From positions 1 to 6,177 of the forward strand of contig JACCZO010000092.1 in the NCBI GenBank assembly GCA_013695925.1: 6,177 nucleotides of DNA. Reading direction: 5' to 3'. Of this stretch, positions 1-4,790 are shown piece after piece. Source of the stretch: Chthoniobacterales bacterium. GTDB taxonomy: Bacteria > Verrucomicrobiota > Verrucomicrobiia > Chthoniobacterales > UBA10450. The notes below the pieces were generated by a model. The model was given only the letters and a program-made list of their open reading frames with translations, made no database searches and was not told where the DNA came from. The position numbers and the translations under genes are program-made. Each line of letters starts with the position of its first letter. Position 1 is the stretch's first letter.

Positions 1-49
1 TTGGATTTGCTCACTGAACTGTGGGTCCAGAAAAGGTCGTTTGCTTTTC

Positions 50-102
50 AAGGAAGGGCGATTTGCAATCGCCCCGGGGCGGTTGCAAACCGCCGCTCCT
101 TG
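50..102. repeat. Twin-hairpin palindromic repeat, TTGCAA core (copy 1)
   Basis: Two short palindromes sit side by side. The first pairs GGGCGATT (56-63) with AATCGCCC (67-74) around TGC. The second pairs GGCGGTT (78-84) with AACCGCC (88-94) around GCA. An outer 6-bp stem, CAAGGA (50-55) with TCCTTG (97-102), encloses both. A second copy with the same plan but different stem bases lies at 3983-4032. REP-type elements have this general form, but I cannot assign a named family and no RAYT transposase is in the window. The copy lies directly upstream of the truncated vapC-like remnant. Confidence 0.8.
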
Positions 103-143
103 GCCTCCAAACCGAGATCCTCTCCGCCTTTCGCTCAATTGCA

Positions 144-455
144 TCGTTACGGCTAAGTGTCCTGGTGGTGAGCGAACTGATCCGCGGCGCCACCCTGAAA
201 CGGCGTAGCGATCCGAAGGCCGCAGATGCGTTGCAGAAGTGGATCGCGCGTTTGACGAACCTTTACGGCGATCGCATCCTGCCTGTGACGCTCGAGATCG
301 CGGAAGAATGGGGTCGCTATAGCGCGCTCCGGCCACTTCCACCCGAAGATGCCCTCATGGCAGCAACGGCGCACGTGCACCGGCTCACACTGGTGACCCG
401 CAATGTGAAAAACGTGGAAGGTCTCGGAGTGTCCTTGCTCAGTCCCTGGTCATAG
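144..455 (+). pseudogene. VapC-like PIN-domain toxin, 5'-truncated remnant
   Basis: VapC toxins are Mg-dependent PIN ribonucleases neutralised by a small antitoxin encoded just upstream. About 100 codons here match the middle and C-terminal part of the family: LSVLVVSELIRG carries the conserved Glu (174-176), PPEDALMAATAHVH the conserved Asp (348-350), then LTLVTRN, ending SPWS before TAG at 453-455. The first strand with the LLDTN-type catalytic Asp, about 40 residues, is missing. The reading frame upstream of about 144 runs through the twin-hairpin repeat and does not look like PIN sequence. The fourth acidic position, usually Asp in TRNxxDF, is Asn here (TRNVKNV). No antitoxin gene is visible. 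I call it inactive debris. The family call is firm, the exact 5' break is not. Confidence 0.8.
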
Positions 456-472
456 GATCGACCCAGGCAATC

Positions 473-482
473 GCCTAACGTC
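473..482. other. GCCTAACGTC, possible attC-type R'' core site after vapC remnant
   Basis: GCCTAAC fits the RYYYAAC motif that opens an integron attC site, and it starts 17 bp after the vapC-like stop codon, where such a site belongs in a cassette. A GTTGGGT (558-564), which fits GTTRRRY, could close a 92-bp site, and CCAGC (482-486) can pair with GCTGG (554-558), but the rest does not fold convincingly. It may be chance. Confidence 0.25.
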
Positions 483-915
483 CAGCGCCTTTCGCGTGTC
501 GGCCGGGGGTAAGCAGACTTGGATTGCGGAACGCTCCGCTCCATCCCGCTCATGCTGGTTGGGTCGGGACTCGCTTTTGGCCCGCGCGCTCCTGCGTCAG
601 CCCCTTCGCCTCGCGTCTCTTTCGGACATTCAGCCCAAACGCGCGCAGCGCGCGCGGCAGATGTGCTTGCATCCCCGATCCTCACTTGGGGATGGACGAT
701 CAGTCTACGGACGATGAGTCAAGATGTTCCAGTTCAGAACATGGTCGGCCGAAACAAAAGTCTTCACTGAGGGGGGCCGGCAACAGAATCTTGACGAAAC
801 CGATTTGATGATGCCGATCTGCCATGCGTCCGATCCCCGACAAGAGAACCCGCATCCGTGATCGCGCTGCACGTGAACCTGGGGCGGCAAGTTGGTCGCG
901 GCGAAGTCGTGACGA

Positions 916-959
916 CAAATAAGAGGTTGGCCGCTGCGATGATAAACGTGAGTCACGTA
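916..959. repeat. Diverged repeat ending in palindrome ACGTGAGTCACGT (copy 1)
   Basis: ACGTGAGTCACGT at 946-958 is a perfect odd palindrome. The same 14 bases, ACGTGAGTCACGTA, recur at 4526-4539 in the same orientation. About 30 bp to the left also align imperfectly between copies, sharing CAA, GTTG, CG and TGC in order. This suggests a dispersed repeat or an operator carried with its neighbourhood. Function unknown. Confidence 0.6.
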
Positions 960-1007
960 CATCATCTCCGAACATGAACTGCCACATTGCATTTGCCCGC
1001 GTGTTCG

Positions 1008-1034
1008 AACTCGACGGCTTTAAGCCGTCGAGTT
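1008..1034. repeat. TTTAAA-family palindrome, copy 1 (perfect)
   Basis: The 13-bp arms AACTCGACGGCTT (1008-1020) and its exact complement (1022-1034) surround one T. It shares the CTCGAC start and TTTAA centre with four other copies in the window but has GGC in place of TGC in the arm, balanced on the other side. No T tract follows, so it does not look like an ordinary intrinsic terminator. Confidence 0.8.
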
Positions 1035-1055
1035 GCATGAACCGCCAGGTTCGAA

Positions 1056-1465
1056 GGACAGGCACCCGAAATACGCGCTTGGTAGAGAGAAAGCGCAACC
1101 CGACGCTTTTCGCAGCTGAATCCGGGGGATGGCAGCGGGTTTTATATCTCCCACCGGCGACCGCAGGCACTTGAAGCCAACCCGCGACCGGCCCTGTGCT
1201 TTTTTTGCGACGGGGATGGGGCGCGGTCGGCTCCCACCAATGATGTGCCTGCCGCCCGCCCTGTCATCGCGGCCAGCGTCTTAAAGTCGCGGCTGAACGG
1301 CGCGCGACCTGGGTGATGAGCCTGATGTTGCTGCCGCTGATTTCGAGACGGACGGCGTTTGCGGGGCGACCACCGGGTTCGGATCGGCGAGGATTTCAAC
1401 TCTGCCGGCGCCTCGCCTTGGAAGCTGGTGAGCGGGGACCTGGGTGCATTGGCAGGCCTTCTAAA
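1056..1465. other. Gene-free stretch
   Basis: No recognisable gene. ORFs at 974-1174 (+), 1142-1399 (-) and 1313-1537 (+) are short, lack motifs, and the last runs through a palindromic repeat. A run of seven T at 1201-1207 is the only local oddity and has no convincing GC-rich stem in front of it on the plus strand. Confidence 0.55.
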
Positions 1466-1513
1466 TTCGACTGCTTAAAGCATACGATCTTCAACGGCTT
1501 CGCGAATGGACGC
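1466..1513. repeat. TTTAAA-family palindrome, copy 2, with right-hand extension
   Basis: TCGACTGC, TTAAA, GCATACGA at 1467-1487 is a degraded hairpin of the family. The next 26 bp or so resemble those after the copy at 2335: both read GAxCTxCxA, then GGCTTC, and end TGGACG. The repeat unit is therefore at least about 48 bp and only its left part is palindromic. Confidence 0.65.
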
Positions 1514-1559
1514 CTCCAGCAAGAGATAGTGTCCTGAAAGGGAAAAAAGGAGGACACGA

Positions 1560-1604
1560 ATGGCGATCTCCGGTGGTGACGGCTTGGTCTTTGCTCCCCA
1601 ATGA
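1560..1604 (+). CDS. Possible 14-residue peptide with strong ribosome binding site
   Basis: AGGAGG at 1548-1553 stands six bases before ATG (1560). The frame reads MAISGGDGLVFAPQ and stops at TGA (1602-1604). An inverted repeat, GTGTCCT (1529-1535) with AGGACAC (1551-1557), would fold the binding site into a stem. No gene follows closely that a leader peptide could serve, and such a short frame can arise by chance. Low confidence. Confidence 0.2.
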   Translation: MAISGGDGLVFAPQ

Positions 1605-1689
1605 AACTCGGGGGCCACGCCCATGCAGCTCATCGTCCTGTTCCCCTTTCTTCCCTGTCAGCACACTTGGTCCAGCCGGTTCGATCGGC

Positions 1690-1883
1690 CCGTTCGTTCG
1701 CTGGTTCGTCCGTTGATTCGTCCGAGGGTTCGCTGGTTGATTGGTTGGTTCGTTCGTCGTTCGTTCGTTCGTCGTTTGGTTGATTGATTGGTTCGTTCGT
1801 CGTTCGGTCATTGGTTCGCTTCGTTCGTCCGTCGGTTCGCTGGTTGAGTGGTTGGTTGGTTCGTCGTTCGTCGTTCGTTGAGT
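1690..1883. repeat. Degenerate tetranucleotide (TTCG/TTGG/TTGA) tract
   Basis: About 190 bp consist almost wholly of TTCG, TTGG and TTGA quartets with occasional three-base units such as TCG. The plus strand is rich in T and G with few A. A block reading GATTGGTTGGTTCG then TTCGTCGTTCG (from 1739) recurs as GATTGATTGGTTCG then TTCGTCGTTCG (from 1783), which points to local duplication by slippage. The ORFs across it (peptides rich in TNER/TNQ on the minus strand, RSFV on the plus) have the four-residue period expected of a translated 4-bp repeat, so I do not call a gene. It ends about 90 bp before the regulator start. Confidence 0.85.
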
Positions 1884-1930
1884 TCTCACATTGAACGGCC
1901 TCAGCGCTTTTCCTTAAATGCGCCTGCCAA

Positions 1931-1953
1931 CTCGACTGCTTTAAACATTCGAG
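1931..1953. repeat. TTTAAA-family palindrome, copy 3
   Basis: Arms CTCGACTG and CATTCGAG surround CTTTAAA; the arms pair except at one position. It ends 17 bp before the ATG of the winged-helix gene, in the place of a 5' leader or operator, and a sister copy lies just after that gene. Confidence 0.7.
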
Positions 1954-1970
1954 TATCTGTCTTTAGCCGT

Positions 1971-2309
1971 ATGAAGAAGACGTTACTGCATGGGTTGTTT
2001 CCGATGGTGCGCGCGGAAGTGTTGCGGCTGTTGTTCACCAATCGTGGAACAGAGCTCTACACGCGTGAGCTGGCGCGCCTGAGCTTCCTCGCACTGAGGA
2101 CGGTGCAGGATGAATTGGCGAAACTGGAGGCTGCGCAACTCATCGTTAGCCGCAGCAACGGGTACCAACGCTTCTATCGCGCAAACCCGAAGCACCCGCT
2201 CCATGCCGCGTTGGCAGAAGTTGTTCGCAAAGGCGCCGCGCATCCCAAGCCGGATGCGCGGCTCGTGCGAAGCGTGCGATCCAGGGCTGGAAAAAAATCA
2301 AGCAGGTGA
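1971..2309 (+). CDS. Winged helix-turn-helix transcriptional regulator (ArsR/MNT-linked type)
   Basis: The product has 112 residues, starting at ATG 1971 (MKKTLLHGLF). The frame is open further upstream, but that part is translated tetranucleotide tract and palindrome, so the internal ATG is preferred although no clear Shine-Dalgarno precedes it. A winged helix fills residues 15-75: helix YTRELARLS (30-38), recognition helix ALRTVQDELAKLEAAQL (41-57), and a beta wing IVSRSNGYQRFYRAN (58-72). The tail is basic (SRAGKKSSR). This type often precedes, or is fused to, a minimal nucleotidyltransferase domain in toxin-antitoxin-like pairs. Here the protein stops before such a domain and no partner follows, so it is either a stand-alone DNA-binding regulator or an orphan of a pair. 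Palindromes of one family flank it on both sides and could be its binding sites, or simply dispersed repeats. Domain call firm, role inferred. Confidence 0.85.
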   Translation: MKKTLLHGLFPMVRAEVLRLLFTNRGTELYTRELARLSFLALRTVQDELAKLEAAQLIVSRSNGYQRFYRANPKHPLHAALAEVVRKGAAHPKPDARLVRSVRSRAGKKSSR

Positions 2310-2334
2310 GGGGACGGCCGCACCATGACTCGCT

Positions 2335-2385
2335 GTCGACTGCTTAAAGCATTCGACCTCCGATGGCTTCTGCAACTGGACGGTC
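2335..2385. repeat. TTTAAA-family palindrome, copy 4, with right-hand extension
   Basis: GTCGACTGC and GCATTCGAC pair with one mismatch around TTAAA (2335-2357). The following bases, including GGCTTC and TGGACG, align with those after the copy at 1466. It starts 25 bp after the stop of the winged-helix gene. There is no T tract to make it a standard terminator. Confidence 0.7.
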
Positions 2386-2842
2386 CGCCGTGGGCGCCTG
2401 ACTGCGGAGGGACCGGGGTCGGGCGGACGGAGTCGGAAGGGACCGGGGTTGGCTCGGGTCGGGGGATTGATCGGGGACCGGGGCCAACTCGTGAATCTTT
2501 AGGATTCAGCGCGATTTCCTCGAGAAGGATTCTGGCGTTCCTTCCAGCTTCCCGATTCCTCGCGGATCGTTTCCCCGAGAAAGTTTGTCATCGGCCGCAC
2601 GCCGCCGGGGAAGCGGGGGTTGGATTGGAGTCGGGCAGCAAATCCTGATTTGCGTCTTCTTGCTGATGGTTTCACGACCGGCGGTCGGATCGTAGCGCGG
2701 TGGAGCGCACGCGGATACGCTCGTGGGCGTGACCGTGGCGTAGGAGCGGCCCACCGTCGAACGCAGCAACGCGCCAAGCCGCTCGCGTGACCCGCAACGA
2801 TCGGACGCGATAACCGTCGGGGGCGCTGAAAAGAAACGCTTC
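2358..2842. other. Gene-free stretch with G-rich triple repeat
   Basis: GGGACCGGGG occurs three times (2409-2418, 2439-2448, 2474-2483), 30 and 35 bp apart, in a G-rich plus strand that might form a quadruplex. Small hairpins follow: TGAATC (2492-2497) with GATTCA (2503-2508), and GCAAATC (2638-2644) with GATTTGC (2647-2653). The arginine-rich minus-strand ORF at 2499-3152 overlaps the membrane protein gene in another frame and has no motif. I see no gene here. Confidence 0.5.
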
Positions 2843-3388
2843 TCACCTGGCGCGGTCGCGCTCGTGGCGCGTGAGACGCAGGCGGACGCCGATCGCGTAG
2901 GCGAGGTAGTATCCGATCAATCCGCCCGCGACGGCGAGTGAGAGTTGCATGGCCGAGGCGGTGAGGAACGGGGTTACGCCCGCGGAATCGCCGACGTGGT
3001 GAAATCCGCGCCACCAGCCGTAGGCGATGCGGGCGGCGATCGCGAGGGTGAGGAAGAGCGCCAGCCAGCGGCTCGGGGTGTAAAAGAGTCCGTCGGGATT
3101 CGTTTCCCAGCGGGTCAGCGCCAGACCGAGTAACCCGAGCAGGATTCCGCATCCCACTCCCGCGAGCGCGGACGGAAACGCGCCCCCGATCCAGAAGGAG
3201 AGAAGCGCGGCGAAAGAAAGAAAGAAGAGAGCCGACAGGCCGGTCATCCAGGCGTTGGTGGTGGCGATCCAGGGTCGGCTCCGGCGTCGCGCAGTGCCGG
3301 CCCGATAACGCAATGCAAACGAAAGCAGAAAGACGCCGGCCAATGCCAGGAAAACGAAAAGGAGCAGCGCAACAAGCAGCAACGGCAC
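2843..3388 (-). CDS. Conserved-looking membrane protein, five predicted helices
   Basis: The product has 181 residues, starting at GTG 3388 and stopping at TGA 2843-2845. The frame opens straight into a hydrophobic segment, which supports this start; only a weak TAGG stands upstream. Predicted membrane helices are at about 2-26, 48-68, 73-91, 107-123 and 145-167, with positively charged stretches at 27-38 (RYRAGTARRRSR) and at the C-terminus (RLTRHERDRAR). A soluble segment TRWETNPDGLFYTPSRW (92-108) leads into helix 4 and an aromatic loop YGWWRGFHH follows it. The pattern of a polar turn before a TPSRW helix faintly recalls DUF1453/CcdC-type proteins, but I cannot name the family with confidence. 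Function unknown. It stands alone on its strand. Confidence 0.75.
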   Translation of the reverse strand: MPLLLVALLLFVFLALAGVFLLSFALRYRAGTARRRSRPWIATTNAWMTGLSALFFLSFAALLSFWIGGAFPSALAGVGCGILLGLLGLALTRWETNPDGLFYTPSRWLALFLTLAIAARIAYGWWRGFHHVGDSAGVTPFLTASAMQLSLAVAGGLIGYYLAYAIGVRLRLTRHERDRAR

Positions 3389-3418
3389 CGTGAAACCTAG
3401 TGCCCCGAAACCGTTACT

Positions 3419-3427
3419 TGTATAGCA
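3419..3427 (-). promoter_or_regulatory. Possible extended -10 element for the membrane protein gene
   Basis: On the minus strand this reads TGCTATACA, matching the extended -10 form TGnTATAAT at seven of eight fixed positions, about 30 bp before the GTG start. No good -35 lies at the usual distance, as can happen with extended -10 promoters. Sigma preferences of this organism are unknown, so this is weak. Confidence 0.3.
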
Positions 3428-3449
3428 AAGAATTGTCAGCCGACCTCGG

Positions 3450-3478
3450 ACACTCGACTGTTTAAAGCAGTCGAGTGT
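3450..3478. repeat. TTTAAA-family palindrome, copy 5
   Basis: Perfect 11-bp arms ACACTCGACTG (3450-3460) and CAGTCGAGTGT (3468-3478) flank TTTAAAG. It lies upstream of the membrane protein gene, which points away from it, and before the first MITE-like element. Of the copies here its outer arms are the longest with CTCGACTG. Confidence 0.8.
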
Positions 3479-3509
3479 TCAGGCGCAGGGCGAAATTAGG
3501 GAGAGGGGT

Positions 3510-3682
3510 TAGAGACATTAACTCCTTCACTTTGCGCTTCGAAGGCCGCTCCGCGGCGCAGGGTTGTAGCCGGGGGCGATGACCCCGGCGGCGAGCGACG
3601 TGGCCGCGCGTGCGCTCAGCCGGGGTCACCGCCACCGGCTACAACCTGCCGGTGGCACGAGCAAAGTGCATGACACGCTCTA
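3510..3682. mobile_element. MITE-like element 1, shared terminal repeat, left end diverged
   Basis: The right end is AAAGTGCATGACACGCTC (3663-3680) followed by TA, identical to the right terminal repeat of the element at 4141-4405. The left end is uncertain: after TA (3510-3511) it keeps GAG and, 13 bases on, CACTTTGC, against nine bases in the intact repeat. The interior holds a long nested hairpin and no gene, so any movement would depend on a transposase supplied elsewhere. TA flanks are typical of the IS630/Tc1/mariner group; the IS66 enzyme in this window is not an obvious source. Confidence 0.5.
3562..3646. repeat. Long inverted repeat inside element 1
   Basis: Arms of 28 bp (3562-3589 and 3619-3646) pair at 26 positions around a 29-nt loop. 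The outer part is GGTTGTAGCCGG with CCGGCTACAACC and the inner part TGACCCCGGC with GCCGGGGTCA. Such a strong stem could stall polymerase or be recognised as structured DNA. There is no following T run. Confidence 0.85.
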
Positions 3683-3742
3683 GCCTTTAAGAGCATGCGA
3701 ATATCATTTCTAACTCTGCGCGGAACGCTGATCTTGGGTGTC

Positions 3743-3749
3743 GTTAGGC
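3743..3749. other. GTTAGGC, possible attC-type R' core site before VOC fragment
   Basis: The heptamer fits GTTRRRY and lies 15 bp before the ATG of the VOC fragment, the usual position of a cassette junction. It is preceded by TC, as are the copy at 4577 and the one recreated by removing element 2. A matching RYYYAAC half at a proper distance upstream was not found. Confidence 0.3.
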
Positions 3750-3764
3750 CAACAACGCATCGCA

Positions 3765-3938
3765 ATGAAACGCATATGGACAATCATCGGCGTAGATGAC
3801 GTTTCCAGCAGCCACGCATGGTATCAGACGCTGCTCGGCTTGCCCGAGAAGGGTCCGGGCCATGACCACTTTGGTCAGATTCTCACTACAGATGGAACGG
3901 TATGCTGGAACGTCAGTTCCGACCGACGAACAAAGCAC
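3765..3938 (+). pseudogene. VOC (glyoxalase/bleomycin-resistance) family protein, N-terminal fragment
   Basis: From ATG 3765 the frame reads MKRIWTIIGVDDV, then SSSHAWYQTLLGLPEKG and DHFGQILTTDGTV: the first beta-alpha-beta unit of a VOC-fold protein, with the typical D-x-x-x-S-x-x-W-Y-x-x-x-L-G pattern. Recognisable homology ends near codon 46 (about 3902). Family members have roughly 120-130 residues, so two thirds are missing. The frame stays open to 4163 only because it runs through element 3; with element 3 and one TA removed it would stop at TAG after RRTKH. GTG at 3738 is an alternative start but lies across the GTTAGGC motif. There is no Shine-Dalgarno. VOC proteins bind metals and act on small molecules; this remnant should not be active. 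Confidence 0.7.
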
Positions 3939-4083
3939 TACTGCAGTGAGTCGGTTCTGCCACGGAGGAACCGGCGACGTAAAGGAGGCCGGGTTTGCAA
4001 CCCGGCGGGGCGGCTTGCAAAGCCGCCCTCCGCGGAAGCGTGCTGCCGCCGCGGTGTTCACTTTTCAACGACTCACTGCACTA
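3939..4083. mobile_element. MITE-like element 3, TA-flanked, carrying a twin-hairpin repeat
   Basis: CTACTGCAGTGAGTCG (3938-3953) and the complement of 4069-4084, CTAGTGCAGTGAGTCG, match at 15 of 16 positions. With TA (3939-3940 and 4082-4083) as the target duplication, the terminal repeat is 13 bp with one mismatch. The element is about 141 bp between the TAs, has no gene, and its interior carries the second TTGCAA twin hairpin. It sits in the remnant of the VOC frame. Its terminal repeat differs from that of elements 1 and 2. Confidence 0.6.
3983..4032. repeat. Twin-hairpin palindromic repeat, TTGCAA core (copy 2)
   Basis: GCCGGGTT (3988-3995) pairs with AACCCGGC (3999-4006) around TGC; GGGCGGCTT (4008-4016) pairs with AAGCCGCCC (4020-4028) around GCA. 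GGAGG (3984-3988) and CCTCC (4027-4031) echo the outer stem of copy 1. Compared with copy 1 the stem bases differ but pairing is preserved, and the loop order (TGC then GCA) is the same. Confidence 0.8.
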
Positions 4084-4140
4084 GACGGGGGACTCGCGTT
4101 TGGCACGTCGGCCGGGAAAGCGCGCGAGGTCACTGGTCGT

Positions 4141-4405
4141 TAGAGCGTGTCATGCACTTTTGAGCAGGTGGAAGCAACGGATGTAGGTAACCGCCCCTCT
4201 GAGTCCGGGGAGCGCACGCGCGTCGCGTCCTGGCGCTGGCGCCCCGCCAGCGCGAACTTTCCTGGTTTGCGAAACTGGCTCATCGCGCCCGGCAAAGCCT
4301 GTTTCGGCGAGGCGCGTGCGCTCCCCGGCACCTGCACCCGCGCGCAGAAAATCAGCACTCCGTCACCCTTGTTCTGTGCTGCTCCAAAGTGCATGACACG
4401 CTCTA
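4141..4405. mobile_element. MITE-like element 2, intact terminal inverted repeats, TA target site
   Basis: GAGCGTGTCATGCACTTT (4143-4160) is exactly inverted at 4386-4403, and the match continues to 23 bp with one mismatch. TA stands outside each end (4141-4142, 4404-4405). Inside, CCGGGGAGCGCACGCGC (4205-4221) is perfectly inverted at 4312-4328, and GCGCTGGCG (4233-4241) folds on CGCCAGCGC (4245-4253) over a CCC loop. No gene is carried, so it is non-autonomous. Removing the element with one TA joins GGTCGT-TA-GGCTGG and recreates GTTAGGC, a heptamer found intact at 3743 and 4577, which supports the chosen ends. Confidence 0.75.
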
Positions 4406-4495
4406 GGCTGGCTAAGATCTGCGACCTCGATGTCCCCAATCCCGATCGGGTGCCGCGACCACGGGCCAAATTTCTGGCCCGCTGCCACCTCTGCT

Positions 4496-4540
4496 CAAGA
4501 AACAAGTTGATCGTTGCAGGTTATACGTGAGTCACGTATA
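4496..4540. repeat. Diverged repeat ending in palindrome ACGTGAGTCACGT (copy 2)
   Basis: TATACGTGAGTCACGTATA (4522-4540) is a perfect 19-bp odd palindrome, longer than the copy at 946-958. The sequence to the left, from CAAGAAA through GTTGATCG and TTGC, aligns imperfectly with 916-944. Same orientation as copy 1. Confidence 0.65.
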
Positions 4541-4576
4541 GCGCGCCTCGCAGGGAAATGCGTCGGGTAACAAATC

Positions 4577-4583
4577 GTTAGGC
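4577..4583. other. GTTAGGC, possible attC-type R' core site
   Basis: Third instance of the heptamer when the one recreated by removing element 2 is counted, again preceded by TC. The 200 bp after it contain no gene. GCCTAAC at 4783-4789 could mark the end of an empty cassette, but that copy touches the transposase stop codon and may belong to the IS. Confidence 0.25.
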
Positions 4584-4790
4584 GGGCGTGGCGCTTCGAC
4601 TTCGGTTCCGCATCTATGTCCGTGTAGACCTCCCGCGCGCCAATCAAAAGGGATTGTTTTCCCAGCGCTGGCACAGCGGCTGCTAAATTGATCGCAAAGC
4701 TCGGGAGTCACTTATAAACACTTAAACTTGACGTTCACTTCCGTCAGCTTTTAGCGGGACCAGCAATGGTCGTATCTGTTTAGCCTAACG

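Larger units (their letters stand above)
456..1007. other. Gene-free stretch
   Basis: I see no credible gene on either strand. The overlapping ORFs in several frames have no recognisable motif, and the minus-strand one at 700-1170 runs through the palindromes at 946-958 and 1008-1034. Small inverted repeats occur: GCGCGC arms at 641-646 and 650-655, and CATCCCC (670-676) with GGGGATG (688-694). Neither is followed by a T tract, so I do not call terminators. Confidence 0.6.
4406..4790. other. Gene-free stretch between element 2 and the IS66 transposase
   Basis: No gene is visible. Contents: a 10-bp palindrome CCCGATCGGG (4441-4450), a hairpin GGGCCA (4463-4468) with TGGCCC (4475-4480), the palindrome at 4522-4540, GTTAGGC at 4577, and a small hairpin GACCA-GCAA-TGGTC (4758-4771) just past the transposase stop. 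The left end of the IS66 element should lie here, but I could not identify its terminal repeat without the other end. Confidence 0.55.

Noticed and set aside
1..156. Plus-strand frame 1 open from the window edge to TAA at 154-156
   Set aside because: It could be the end of an upstream gene, but most of it is translated twin-hairpin repeat and nothing in the first 17 codons is recognisable, including no PIN-domain start.
700..1170. 156-codon minus-strand ORF
   Set aside because: It runs through two palindromic repeats, has no domain or start signal, and competes with other ORFs of similar quality.
1491..1889. Minus-strand ORF with TNQ/TNER-rich peptide
   Set aside because: The periodic peptide is what a 4-bp repeat gives in any frame, so it is not evidence of a protein.
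1008..2357. Regularly spaced palindromes as a CRISPR array
   Set aside because: The spacing is over 400 bp, the repeats are diverged, and no cas gene is present.
2499..3152. 217-codon arginine-rich minus-strand ORF
   Set aside because: It overlaps the membrane protein gene in another frame; its composition is that of an out-of-frame reading of GC-rich coding DNA.
4758..4771. GACCA-GCAA-TGGTC hairpin as transposase terminator
   Set aside because: The stem is only 5 bp and no T run follows on the minus strand.
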